A stretch of DNA of 64,000 nucleotides, taken from positions 434,001-498,000 of the forward strand of contig NZ_LIOL01000003.1 of assembly GCF_001418005.1 (NCBI RefSeq), read 5' to 3'. The position numbers and the translations under genes are program-made. Under the pieces are notes generated by a model. The model saw only the letters and a list, made by a program, of their open reading frames with translations. It was not told the origin of the DNA and did no database searches. Below are positions 44,765 to 52,708 of this stretch, one piece after another (within the stretch, counting starts at the first letter, position 1; every line of letters begins with the position of its first letter). The stretch comes from Chelatococcus sambhunathii. GTDB taxonomy: Bacteria > Pseudomonadota > Alphaproteobacteria > Rhizobiales > Beijerinckiaceae.

Positions 44765-46369
44765 TCAGGCGGCGCCGACCGCCGCCGCGGCGCGGAGCCG
44801 GAACTTCTGGATCTTGCCCGTCGCCGTCTTCGGGACTTCGCCGAAGACGAAGCGCTTCGGCACCTTGAAGCCTGCGAGCCGCTCCCGGCAGAAGGCCGTG
44901 AGCTCTTCGGCCGTCGCCGTGCCTGTACCCTTGAGCTCGATGAAGGCGCAGGGCACCTCGCCCCACTTGGGATCGGGGGCCGCCACCACGGCGGCGATAA
45001 GGACGGCGGGGTGCTGGTGCAGCACGTTCTCGACCTCGAGGCTCGAGATATTCTCGCCGCCCGAGATGATGACGTCCTTGGCGCGGTCCCTGATCTCGAT
45101 GCGGCCGTCGCCGTGTACGACTGCGAGGTCGCCCGTGTGGAAGACGTCGCCCGCAAAGGCGCTCGCGGTCGCCGCCTCGTCGCGGTAATAGCCGGCCATC
45201 AGCGTGTTGCCGGCGAGCACGATCTCGCCCGTCGTCGTGCCGTCGCGGGCGACATCCCCTCCCCCACCGTCCACGACGCGCACCCTGCTGCCGGTGACGT
45301 GCCGAAAACCCTGCCGCGCCAGGAGCTGCGCCTTCGCCTCCACAGCGAGGTCCGCCGCCTCGTCGAGCTCGCACAAGGTGGCGGGCCCGTAGGATTCCGT
45401 CAGTCCGTAGAGATGGATCAGGTCGAAGCCGAGTGCCTCCATCTGCGCGATGAGCGCGCTCGTCGGCGCCGCGCCGCCCGTTGCGACCCGCACCATGCGG
45501 GAGACGTCCTTCTTCTCCCGGTCCGGATGGTTCAGCAGCATGTAGAGCACCACCGGCGCGCAGCTGAGATGCGTGACGCCGTGCTGCTCGATGGCCGCGA
45601 AGATGAGGGCCGGATCGACGCGATCGAGGCAGACGTGGAGGCCACCCGCCGCCGTCACGGCCCAAGTGTGGCACCAGCCGTTGCAGTGGAACATCGGCAG
45701 GGTCCAGAGATAGACGCTGCGCCGGTCGAGCCCGAGCGCCAGCACGTTGCCGAGCGCATTGAGATAGGCGCCGCGGTGGTGATAGACGACGCCCTTCGGC
45801 CGTCCTGTCGTGCCCGAGGTGTAGTTGAGGCAGATCGGCTGCCACTCGTCCCTCACGAAGTGCCGGTAATCGATATCGCTGGACCCATTGCCACCGCCGA
45901 AGAGGTCGAGGGCATCGGGACCCATATGCTCTCCATCGGTGCCGAGGACGACGACAGGCGTGTGCGCCGCTGTTGCCGCTGCCTGCGCGATGCCGAGACA
46001 GGAGGGGTCCGTGACCAGGAGGCGCGACTGCGCATGGTCGAGGATGTAGCTGACCGTGTCCGGCTCCAGCCGCGTGTTGATGGTGTTGAGCACCGCGCCG
46101 ATCATCGGCACGGCATAATGGGCTGCGAGCATCTCCGGCCGGTTCGGGGCGATGAGGGAGACCACGTCGCCGGGTTCGATGCCCCGGCCGAGGAGGAAGG
46201 CCGCGAAGCGCGCGACCATCCGCCCGAAGGCGCGATAGGTCAGCGTCCGCTCCCGCCAGATCACGGCCGGGCGCTCGGGATGGGCCTCGACCGTGCGGTC
46301 GAGCAGGTCGAGCGGCGTCAGGGGAACGTGGTTGGCCGGCCGTGGCGCGAGATGGGCATCAAGACGCAT
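44765..46369 (-). CDS. Acyl-CoA synthetase (AMP-binding, fatty-acyl-CoA ligase type)
   Basis: 534-aa ATP-dependent acyl-CoA ligase. 'LNYTSGTTGRPKGVVYHHRG' is the phosphate loop; 'GLTESYGPATLCELDE', 'TTGEIVLAGNTLMAGYYRDE', 'FHTGDLAVVHGDGRIEIRDR', 'AKDVIISGGENISSLEVENV' and the final 'PKTATGKIQKFRLR' (catalytic Lys) follow in order. 'TLPMFHCNGWCHTWAVTAAG' places it among medium/long-chain or methylmercaptopropionate-type ligases (FadD3/DmdB-like group). It is 86 bp downstream of the acyl-CoA dehydrogenase and 18 bp upstream of the phosphotransferase. The acid activated is not known. Confidence 0.92.
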   Translation of the reverse strand: MRLDAHLAPRPANHVPLTPLDLLDRTVEAHPERPAVIWRERTLTYRAFGRMVARFAAFLLGRGIEPGDVVSLIAPNRPEMLAAHYAVPMIGAVLNTINTRLEPDTVSYILDHAQSRLLVTDPSCLGIAQAAATAAHTPVVVLGTDGEHMGPDALDLFGGGNGSSDIDYRHFVRDEWQPICLNYTSGTTGRPKGVVYHHRGAYLNALGNVLALGLDRRSVYLWTLPMFHCNGWCHTWAVTAAGGLHVCLDRVDPALIFAAIEQHGVTHLSCAPVVLYMLLNHPDREKKDVSRMVRVATGGAAPTSALIAQMEALGFDLIHLYGLTESYGPATLCELDEAADLAVEAKAQLLARQGFRHVTGSRVRVVDGGGGDVARDGTTTGEIVLAGNTLMAGYYRDEAATASAFAGDVFHTGDLAVVHGDGRIEIRDRAKDVIISGGENISSLEVENVLHQHPAVLIAAVVAAPDPKWGEVPCAFIELKGTGTATAEELTAFCRERLAGFKVPKRFVFGEVPKTATGKIQKFRLRAAAAVGAA

Positions 46370-46455
46370 GAATTGCTGTCCTCCCTCCGTTCGTTTTCCT
46401 GGCCGAGGCTTTCTTGGATGGGCCCCTTGCTGCCTGATCGTCTCGGGCGTTCACC

Positions 46456-47670
46456 TCACATCGGCGGGGCTGCGACGTCCCAGCGCCAGAAACCCGTTCC
46501 CTCCTCGTTCAGGAACCGGTTCAGAACCATCTTGTGGACCTCGTCGGCGCCGTCGACCAGCCGCGCCTGCCGGGCGTAGCGGTAGATCCACTCCAGCACC
46601 GTATCCTTGGAATAGCCGCGCGCGCCGTTGATCTGGATGGCGACGTCGGCGGCCTCGTGCAGGAGGTTCGCCACGTGGATCTTGGCCATCGAGACTTCCT
46701 TCCGGGCGAAGCCGCCGCGGTCGAGCTCCCACGCCGCGCGCATGACGAGGAGCCGGCCGATCTCGATGCGCATGGCGAGCCCGCCCAGCATGAGCTGGAT
46801 GCTCTCCCGGTCCGCCAGCCGTTGGCCGAAGCCGTGGCGCTCGCCCGCATAGGCCCGCGCGATCTCGACCGAGCGCTTGGCGAGGCCGAGCCAGCGCATG
46901 CAATGGGTGAGGCGCGCGGGGCCGAGCCGCACCTGCGTCACCTTCATGCCCCGCCCCTCATCGAGAAGAATGTCACTTGCCGGGATCTCGAGGCCGTCGA
47001 ACACGAGCTCGCAATGCCCGCCGTGCTCCTCCGGCCCCATGATGGGAATGCGCCGCTCGATGCGCCATCCCGGCTGGTCCTTGTGGAAGAGAAAGGCGGT
47101 AAGGCCGTGGCGGGGATCGTCGGACGTGCGCGCGACGAGGATGAAATGGCTCGCCTCCCCGGCCCCGGTGATGAACCATTTGCGGCCGGTGACGACATAG
47201 GTGTCGCCGCGTTTTTCGGCGCGCGTGAGCATCATCGACGGGTCGGAGCCGCCGCCCGGATGGGGCTCGGTCATGGCGAAGGCGGAGCGGACCTTGCCCG
47301 CGACGATCGGGGCAAGCCACCGCTCCTGCTGCTGCGGCGTTCCCACCGCCTCCAGCAGCATCATGTTGCCGTCGTCCGGCGCCGCCGCGTTGAAGACGAC
47401 GGGGCCGAAGATGGAGCGGTTCATCTCCTCGTAGCAGACCGCCATGCCGACCTTGCCGAGCCCGGCGCCCCCCGTCTCCTCCTTGAGCTGCAGGCACCAG
47501 AGCCCGGCGGCCCTCGCCTTTTCGCGCAAGGGCCCGAGCAGATCGAGCGTGATGTTGCCATGGTCGTCGAAGGACCGGGGGTCGGCCTCCAACGGCAGGA
47601 TCTCGCGCGCCACGAAATCGGCGATACGCGCGCGATAGTCCTCGATTCTTGGGGAAATTTCGAAGTTCAT
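46456..47670 (-). CDS. Acyl-CoA dehydrogenase
   Basis: 404-aa FAD enzyme that makes the 2,3-enoyl-CoA in beta-oxidation. Family signatures: 'FAMTEPHPGGGSDPSMMLTR' (FAD and substrate), 'GRKWFITGAGEASHFILVAR', 'GLTAFLFHKDQPGWRIERRI', 'RHGFGQRLADRESIQLMLGG', 'QINGARGYSKDTVLEWIYRY' with 'ARQARLVDGADEVHKMVLNR'. The overall pattern is the ACAD10/11-like group that partners kinase-like phosphotransferases, as in this operon. ATG 47670 is chosen; the frame is open to 47748 but without similarity. First gene of the minus-strand acyl-CoA operon. Confidence 0.92.
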   Translation of the reverse strand: MNFEISPRIEDYRARIADFVAREILPLEADPRSFDDHGNITLDLLGPLREKARAAGLWCLQLKEETGGAGLGKVGMAVCYEEMNRSIFGPVVFNAAAPDDGNMMLLEAVGTPQQQERWLAPIVAGKVRSAFAMTEPHPGGGSDPSMMLTRAEKRGDTYVVTGRKWFITGAGEASHFILVARTSDDPRHGLTAFLFHKDQPGWRIERRIPIMGPEEHGGHCELVFDGLEIPASDILLDEGRGMKVTQVRLGPARLTHCMRWLGLAKRSVEIARAYAGERHGFGQRLADRESIQLMLGGLAMRIEIGRLLVMRAAWELDRGGFARKEVSMAKIHVANLLHEAADVAIQINGARGYSKDTVLEWIYRYARQARLVDGADEVHKMVLNRFLNEEGTGFWRWDVAAPPM

Positions 47671-48105
47671 GCCAGCCCCACGACGCCGAAACCAGATCGC
47701 TGCCGCCGGCTGCCGGGCAGAGCAGCGGGCTCCGCCCACGGTATTCAAGGCTTATGCCGGGGCCAATCGGGATTTTGCGAAGGTGGGGCGGGCGATCGTG
47801 CAGCGCCCGCTTGCGCTCAGCCGCGCTTGCGGACGAATTCGGTGCGCAGGACGAGGCCCTTGAGTCGTGGTGGCGGCAGTCGATCGCCTCGATATTGTCT
47901 TGATGTCCTTGATGAGGGCCACCGAGTCACCATCAGTCAGGACGTTGCCGGGCGCCATTTACGGGTCGTCTCGTCTGATCTGTGGACCTGAGCTTGCGCA
48001 CTTACTCAGCCTGGCGGTGGCCATCGCCGTCTGGCCTGTGGTAGATGTGGGGGACAGGAAGGAGCGCGGAGCTGCGCTCGAAAAAGGGCTGCGACAGGCG
48101 GCGAC
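47671..48105. other. Intergenic region holding a phnA remnant and divergent promoters
   Basis: About 435 bp between the acyl-CoA dehydrogenase and dctB. The middle (47817-47958) is a decayed phnA end, listed separately. The rest shows no gene. The promoters for the acyl-CoA operon and for dctB must lie here; no clear boxes were seen. Confidence 0.4.
47817..47958 (-). pseudogene. phnA: phnA remnant (alkylphosphonate-utilisation zinc-ribbon protein), C-terminal part
   Basis: Reads as the C-terminal domain of PhnA over two frames: 'GNVLTDGDSVALIKDIK' in one frame, then 'DNIEAIDCRHH' and, after another shift, 'KGLVLRTEFVRKRG' and a stop at 47817. Intact PhnA has 'VLxDGDSVTLIKDLKVKG...' followed by 'IRLVDG...' and ends 'KGMVLKTEFLKKA', so about 25 internal residues and the zinc-ribbon N terminus are missing. 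The function of PhnA itself is not settled. Confidence 0.65.
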
Positions 48106-49947
48106 TTGCGGAAAATCTGGCTCACATGGGCCCGCCTCGGGGTGCTCGTCGTTCTTGCATGTGCCGCTGCCATCTGGGGCGGCACGGCGGCGACGCGCAT
48201 CTACCTCGCCGAGACGGCTGCGCGCGGGCAGACGACGCTGCGCCTTGCCGTCGCTGCCCTCCATGGCCACATGCGCCGCTACGAGCCGCTGCCTTCGCTC
48301 ATCGCCGATCATGACGACATCCGCGAGCTGGCGCGGCGGCCGGAGAATCCGGGCCTCAGGGCCACGGCCAACCGTTATCTCAAGGAAATCAACGGCCTGC
48401 TCGAATCGTCCGATATCTACGTCATGGCCCCCGATGGCGTCACCATAGCGGCCAGCAACTACGACGAGCCGCTGAGCTTCGTCGGCGAGAACTTCAGCTA
48501 CCGGCCCTATTTCCAGGATGCCATGAAAGGCGAGCGCGGTCGCTTCTTCGCGCTCGGTACCACTTCGCTGAAGCGCGGCTACTATTATTCGGCGCCCATC
48601 CGCGACGGCGAGGCGATCCGCGGCGTCGTCGTCTTCAAGGTCGATGTCGACGTCATCGAATTGTCCTGGCGCGGCAGCGACCATGTCATCATCGTCACCG
48701 ATCCGGAGGGCATTGTCTTCCTTACCGGCCGCGACGAGTGGCGCTATGCCGGGCTCGAGCCGCTGACACCGGAACGGTTGGCGCGCACCCACGCCTCGCG
48801 CCGCTATGCCGATGCCCGGTTGTATCCGCTGCCCATCGAGAGCCATGGCAGCGAGGCCGGACACGCCTTGATGACGATCGGCGAGGCCAATGGCGAGCCG
48901 CGCGAATATCTCGTCCTGAGCGAGCCGATGCCGGAGGCCGGCTGGACGGTGAAAGTGCTGCTCGACACAGCTTCGGCCAGAGCCCAGGCTTTCACCGCGC
49001 TCGTCGCCATCTTCCTGTGCCTTGCGCTTGCCGGCATGGTCGCCGCGGTCGTCCTGCAGCGGCGGGCGCGCATGGCCGAGCGCATGGCACTGCAGCAGGA
49101 GGCCCGCGAGACGCTGGAGCGGCGGGTCGCCGAGCGCACGCGCGACCTCGCCGCGGTGAACAGCCGGCTCGAGACGGAGGTGGCCGAGCGCCGCGCCACG
49201 GAGCAGCGTCTGCGCCAGACGCAGGACGACCTCATCCAGGCCGGCAAGCTCGCCGCTCTCGGCCAGATGTCTGCGGCGCTGTCACACGAGTTCAACCAGC
49301 CGCTCGCGGCGCTGCGCACCTATGCCGACAACGCGGCCGTGCTCATCGACCATGACCGCATCGCGGATGCGCGCGAGAATATCAGGCGCATCGCCGCTCT
49401 TACGGACCGGCTGGCCTCCATCAGCCGCCACCTGCGCAACTTCGCCCGCAAGCCCAACCAGAAGCTGGGCCCCGTCGACGTGCGCGACGTGGTGCGCGAC
49501 ACGCTCGAGATCGTCGCCTGGCGGCTCAGGGCTGCTCAGGCCGAACTCGTGACCGACATTGGCGAAGGCCCGCTCATGGTGCGCGGCGGCGCTGTGCGCC
49601 TGCAGCAGGTGCTCGTCAATCTCATTACCAATGCCGCCGATGCCGTGGAGGGGCGGCCCGAGCGCACGATCACCCTGCGGGCGTCGCGACAGGGCGGCCA
49701 AGTGCTCATCAGCGTGAGCGACCCGGGCCCCGGCGTGCCGGACGCCATCGCCGGACGGATCTTCGATCCCTTCTTCACGACCAAGGGTGTCGGCAAGGGC
49801 CTCGGCCTCGGCCTGTCGATCTCCTACAACATCATCCAGGATTTCGGCGGCAATCTGCTCGTCGCCAATGCGCCGGAGGGCGGCGCTGTCTTCACCATCC
49901 AACTCGCGGCGCTGGACCTCGGCGCGCCCCGGGAGGCGGCCGAATGA
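48106..49947 (+). CDS. dctB: DctB-type sensor histidine kinase
   Basis: 613-aa inner-membrane sensor for a dicarboxylate-like ligand. Two helices at about 7-28 and 297-319 enclose a periplasmic double-PAS (dCache-like) domain: 'YEPLPSLIADHDDIRELARR', 'NRYLKEINGLLESSDIYVMA', 'NFSYRPYFQDAMKGERGRFF', 'LGTTSLKRGYYYSAPI'. After a coiled coil (about 330-380) come the HisKA site 'MSAALSHEFNQPLAALRTYA' (His394) and the ATPase domain ('LVNLITNAADAVEG', 'VSDPGPGVPDAI', 'FDPFFTTKGVGKGLGLGLSI'). The start is a TTG at 48106 after AGGCGG. dctD overlaps by ATGA, giving a coupled pair. Confidence 0.9.
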   Translation: MRKIWLTWARLGVLVVLACAAAIWGGTAATRIYLAETAARGQTTLRLAVAALHGHMRRYEPLPSLIADHDDIRELARRPENPGLRATANRYLKEINGLLESSDIYVMAPDGVTIAASNYDEPLSFVGENFSYRPYFQDAMKGERGRFFALGTTSLKRGYYYSAPIRDGEAIRGVVVFKVDVDVIELSWRGSDHVIIVTDPEGIVFLTGRDEWRYAGLEPLTPERLARTHASRRYADARLYPLPIESHGSEAGHALMTIGEANGEPREYLVLSEPMPEAGWTVKVLLDTASARAQAFTALVAIFLCLALAGMVAAVVLQRRARMAERMALQQEARETLERRVAERTRDLAAVNSRLETEVAERRATEQRLRQTQDDLIQAGKLAALGQMSAALSHEFNQPLAALRTYADNAAVLIDHDRIADARENIRRIAALTDRLASISRHLRNFARKPNQKLGPVDVRDVVRDTLEIVAWRLRAAQAELVTDIGEGPLMVRGGAVRLQQVLVNLITNAADAVEGRPERTITLRASRQGGQVLISVSDPGPGVPDAIAGRIFDPFFTTKGVGKGLGLGLSISYNIIQDFGGNLLVANAPEGGAVFTIQLAALDLGAPREAAE

Positions 49948-51290
49948 GCGGGGCGCAGATCCTGCTTGCCGACGACGAAGACGACCTGCGCATCGCTTCG
50001 GTGCAGGGGCTGGAACTCGCCGGCTTTGCCGTGCGCGGCTTCGCCAGCGCCGAGGAGGTGTTGAGTCGCGTCGGCTACGACTTCGACGGCCTCGTGATGA
50101 CGGACATCCGCATGCCCGGCATGGACGGCATGTCGCTGATGAACCGCATCCACGAGATCGACCCGGACATTCCCGTCGTCCTGCTCACCGGCCATGCGGA
50201 TGTGCAACTCGCTGTCCGCGCCATGCGCGAGGGCGCCTACGATTTCGTCGAGAAGCCCTTTACCGTGCAGAACCTCGGCGACATCGCCCGGCGCGCGCTC
50301 GACCGGCGCGCCCTCGTTCTCGAGAACCGCCGCCTTCGGGCGCTGGCGGGTAAACGGGACGACATCGAGACGCGCTTGCCCGGCCGCAGCGCGCTGATGG
50401 TCGATCTTCGCTACCGGTTGCGGGCCATCGCCGCGACCGACGCCGACGTGCTGATCGTCGGCGACACCGGCACGGGCAAGGAGGTTGCCGCCCGTGCCCT
50501 GCACGACATCAGCGCCCGCGCGGGGCGGCCGGTCGTCGCCATCAACTGCGCCGCGATGCCGGCGGCGCTGATGGAGAGCGAGCTCTTCGGCCACGAGGCG
50601 GGCGCTTTCCCCGGCGCCTTGCGGCCGCGCTATGGCAAGTTCGAGCACGCGCGCGGCGGCACCATCCTGCTCGACGAGATCGGCTCGATGCCGCTCGAAT
50701 TGCAGGCCAAGCTGCTGCGCGTCATCCAGGAGCGGGTCATCACCCGCCTCGGCTCCAACGAACCCGTGCCGCTCGACGTGCGCTTCATCGCACTTAGCAA
50801 GTCGGATCTCGACAAGGAGGTGGCGGCCGGGCGCTTCCGGGCCGACCTCTACTACTGCCTCAACGTCGTCAGCCTGCGCATGCCTGCCCTCGCCGCCCGG
50901 CCGGAGGACATACCGCTGCTGTTCCTGCAACTCGTGGCGGAAGCCCGGGCACGCTACCGCCGGGATGACATCGAGGTCCCGGCCCACGTCATCGCCGCCG
51001 TCAGCCAGAGGGCATGGCCCGGAAACGTGCGTGAACTGCGCAACGCGGCCGACCGTTTTGTCCTCGGCCTCGGCTGTGCCGACGAGGAGGGCGCCGATGA
51101 GTCTGGCGAACCGGCGAGCCTCGCCAGCCGTGTCGCGGATTACGAAAAGCGGCTCATCGCCTCGGCGCTCGCGGCGAGCGGCGGCGCGCTCAAGCCCGTC
51201 TACGAGGGCTTCGGCATCTCGCGGAAGACTCTCTACGAGAAGATGCAGAAGTATGGGCTCACCCGTCGGACCGCCGCAGAGCTGGAGTAA
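49944..51290 (+). CDS. dctD: DctD-type sigma-54-dependent response regulator (GAFPGA variant)
   Basis: 448-aa transcription activator. Receiver domain 1-120 with phospho-acceptor Asp54 in 'LVMTDIRMPGMDG' and Lys104. AAA+ domain about 140-370: Walker A 'VGDTGTGKEVAARALHD', 'NCAAMPAALMESELFGHEAG', Walker B 'GGTILLDEIGSMPLELQ', 'RAWPGNVRELRNAADRFVLG'. The C-terminal Fis-type helix-turn-helix is 'GFGISRKTLYEKMQKYGL'. The sigma-54 contact loop, normally GAFTGA, reads GAFPGA (Pro223). Loss of this Thr usually harms sigma-54 activation, so the protein may be altered in function or use another mode. Probably activates the TAXI TRAP genes downstream. Confidence 0.91.
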   Translation: MSGAQILLADDEDDLRIASVQGLELAGFAVRGFASAEEVLSRVGYDFDGLVMTDIRMPGMDGMSLMNRIHEIDPDIPVVLLTGHADVQLAVRAMREGAYDFVEKPFTVQNLGDIARRALDRRALVLENRRLRALAGKRDDIETRLPGRSALMVDLRYRLRAIAATDADVLIVGDTGTGKEVAARALHDISARAGRPVVAINCAAMPAALMESELFGHEAGAFPGALRPRYGKFEHARGGTILLDEIGSMPLELQAKLLRVIQERVITRLGSNEPVPLDVRFIALSKSDLDKEVAAGRFRADLYYCLNVVSLRMPALAARPEDIPLLFLQLVAEARARYRRDDIEVPAHVIAAVSQRAWPGNVRELRNAADRFVLGLGCADEEGADESGEPASLASRVADYEKRLIASALAASGGALKPVYEGFGISRKTLYEKMQKYGLTRRTAAELE

Positions 51291-51300
51291 TGCCGGTTTC

Positions 51301-51380
51301 GGGTGGAAATCCACCCACGGGCATCGGCCAAATGTTACGGTTTCCACCCATCGTCGGCGTCTTGGCGCAAAAAGATGCAT
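51301..51380 (+). promoter_or_regulatory. Putative DctD binding sites and weak sigma-54-like element before the TAXI gene
   Basis: A perfect dyad GGGTGG-AAAT-CCACCC (51301-51316) is followed by a second copy of the half-site, GGTTTCCACCC (51339-51349), in opposite direction. Both share GGGTGGAAA. About 15 bp further, TTGGCGC (51362-51368) and TGC (51376-51378) look like a -24/-12 pair, but GG and GC are 11 rather than 10 bases apart. So activator sites are plausible, the sigma-54 promoter is doubtful. Confidence 0.45.
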
Positions 51381-51496
51381 TTGCCACCCTTGAATGATTG
51401 TCTCACGGGCGTGGCTGCGCGTTGATGCGGCCGGAGCCGAAGTGTGGATGGGAACCCGCACCGGCAACCCGCATTCGCTAAGCAAGGGAGGAAACG

Positions 51497-52471
51497 ATGC
51501 GCAAGATCACGCTTGCGGCGCTCGGCGCCGCCGCGCTTTTCCTGGCAGCTCCGGCTGTGGCGCAGGACAAGACCGGCTGGCCGCAGAGCCTGACCATCGG
51601 CACCGCCAGCCAGGGCGGCACCTATTTCATCTACGGCAACGGTCTCGCCAACTTCATCAGCGAGAAGCTGGGAGTCAACGCCTCGGCCGAGGTGACCGGC
51701 GGCCCGGTGCAGAACGCAACGCTCGTGCAGACGGGCGATCACCAGATCGGTCTCGTCACCATGGGCCCGGCCTACGAGGCCTGGACTGGCAAAAGCGAGC
51801 TTGCCCCAGGCGTCGAACACAAGGACTTGCGCGCCCTCTTCCCCATGTACCAGACGCCGTTTCAGGTCGTGGCGCTGAAGTCGTCGGGTATTAAGGACGT
51901 CAAGGATCTCGCCGGCAAGCGTGTGGCTGTTGGTCCGGCCGGCGGCACCGCCGCCACCTACTGGCCGCGCTTCTTCGAGGTTCTCGAGGTCAAGCCGGTC
52001 ATCAGCTATGCTGGCGCCAACGACGCCACGAGCCAGGTCAAGGACGGACTGATCGACGCCTTCGCCTTCGCCGCTGGCGTGCCGATCTCGGCCTTCGCCC
52101 AGATCGCGGCGGAGAACCCGGTCAACATCTTCGCCTTCACCAAGGAGCAGCAGAAGGCCATCCTCGACAAGATGCCCGAACTCGCCGAGTTCCAGATCCC
52201 CGGCGGCCTCTACCAGGGCTTTCCCGACCCGCAGGACACGGTGAGCCTGTGGAACTTTGCCGTGGCCCACAAGGACATGCCCGAGAGCCTCGCCTATGAG
52301 ATCGTGAAGCTCGTGATGGAGAACAACGATCGCATGAAGCAGATCCACTCGACGGCGTCCGAGACCGTGCCGGGCCACGTCGACCGCAACAGCTTCCTGC
52401 CCTATCATCCTGGCGCCGTGCGCTATTTCGAGGAAAAGGGCATCACGATCCCGGACAACCTCAAGGGCTGA
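51497..52471 (+). CDS. TAXI family TRAP transporter solute-binding protein
   Basis: 324-aa periplasmic receptor of the TAXI type of TRAP transporters. Signal peptide 'ITLAALGAAALFLAAPAVAQ' ends at about residue 23. Family blocks: 'LTIGTASQGGTYFIYGNGLA' (the TxxxGGxxY region), 'VTGGPVQNATLVQTGDHQIG', 'KSSGIKDVKDLAGKRVAVGP', 'GGTAATYWPRFFEVL', 'SQVKDGLIDAFAFAAGVP' and 'PYHPGAVRYFEEKGI'. GGGAGGAAAC precedes the ATG. It follows dctBD in the same direction and precedes the fused permease by 237 bp with a GC hairpin between them. Some TAXI systems carry glutamate or other carboxylates; the ligand is not known. Confidence 0.93.
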   Translation: MRKITLAALGAAALFLAAPAVAQDKTGWPQSLTIGTASQGGTYFIYGNGLANFISEKLGVNASAEVTGGPVQNATLVQTGDHQIGLVTMGPAYEAWTGKSELAPGVEHKDLRALFPMYQTPFQVVALKSSGIKDVKDLAGKRVAVGPAGGTAATYWPRFFEVLEVKPVISYAGANDATSQVKDGLIDAFAFAAGVPISAFAQIAAENPVNIFAFTKEQQKAILDKMPELAEFQIPGGLYQGFPDPQDTVSLWNFAVAHKDMPESLAYEIVKLVMENNDRMKQIHSTASETVPGHVDRNSFLPYHPGAVRYFEEKGITIPDNLKG

Positions 52472-52482
52472 GCCGGACGCGC

Positions 52483-52504
52483 GGGGGCGGTACGCCCCGC
52501 CCCC
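52483..52504. terminator. GC hairpin after the TAXI binding-protein gene
   Basis: Arms GGGGGCGG (52483-52490) and CCGCCCCC (52497-52504) around a six-base loop, 11 bp after the stop. No T-tract. Likely a partial terminator or mRNA-stabilising stem between receptor and permease genes. Confidence 0.55.
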
Positions 52505-52708
52505 GCCCTAGCCGGCCGCGCACCGGCTGACCGCAGACGTGTGTTACAAGCGGCCCGATACTGTCCGCCGGCCGCTCCGCCGCTGCACACAGCGCACCAA
52601 GGCAAAACGTGACGAACCGCCTGCAATGGCAGGCCGGCTCCGCTACCATATGCCGGCCGCCCGGCGGCCGGACGATGACCCAACGCATGTTCGAGGTGAG
52701 GGCCTGCT

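Noticed and set aside
51362-51378. Sigma-54 promoter TTGGCGC...TGC before the TAXI gene
   Set aside because: GG and GC are separated by 11 bases, not 10; sigma-54 promoters tolerate this spacing change poorly. Reported only as a weak element.
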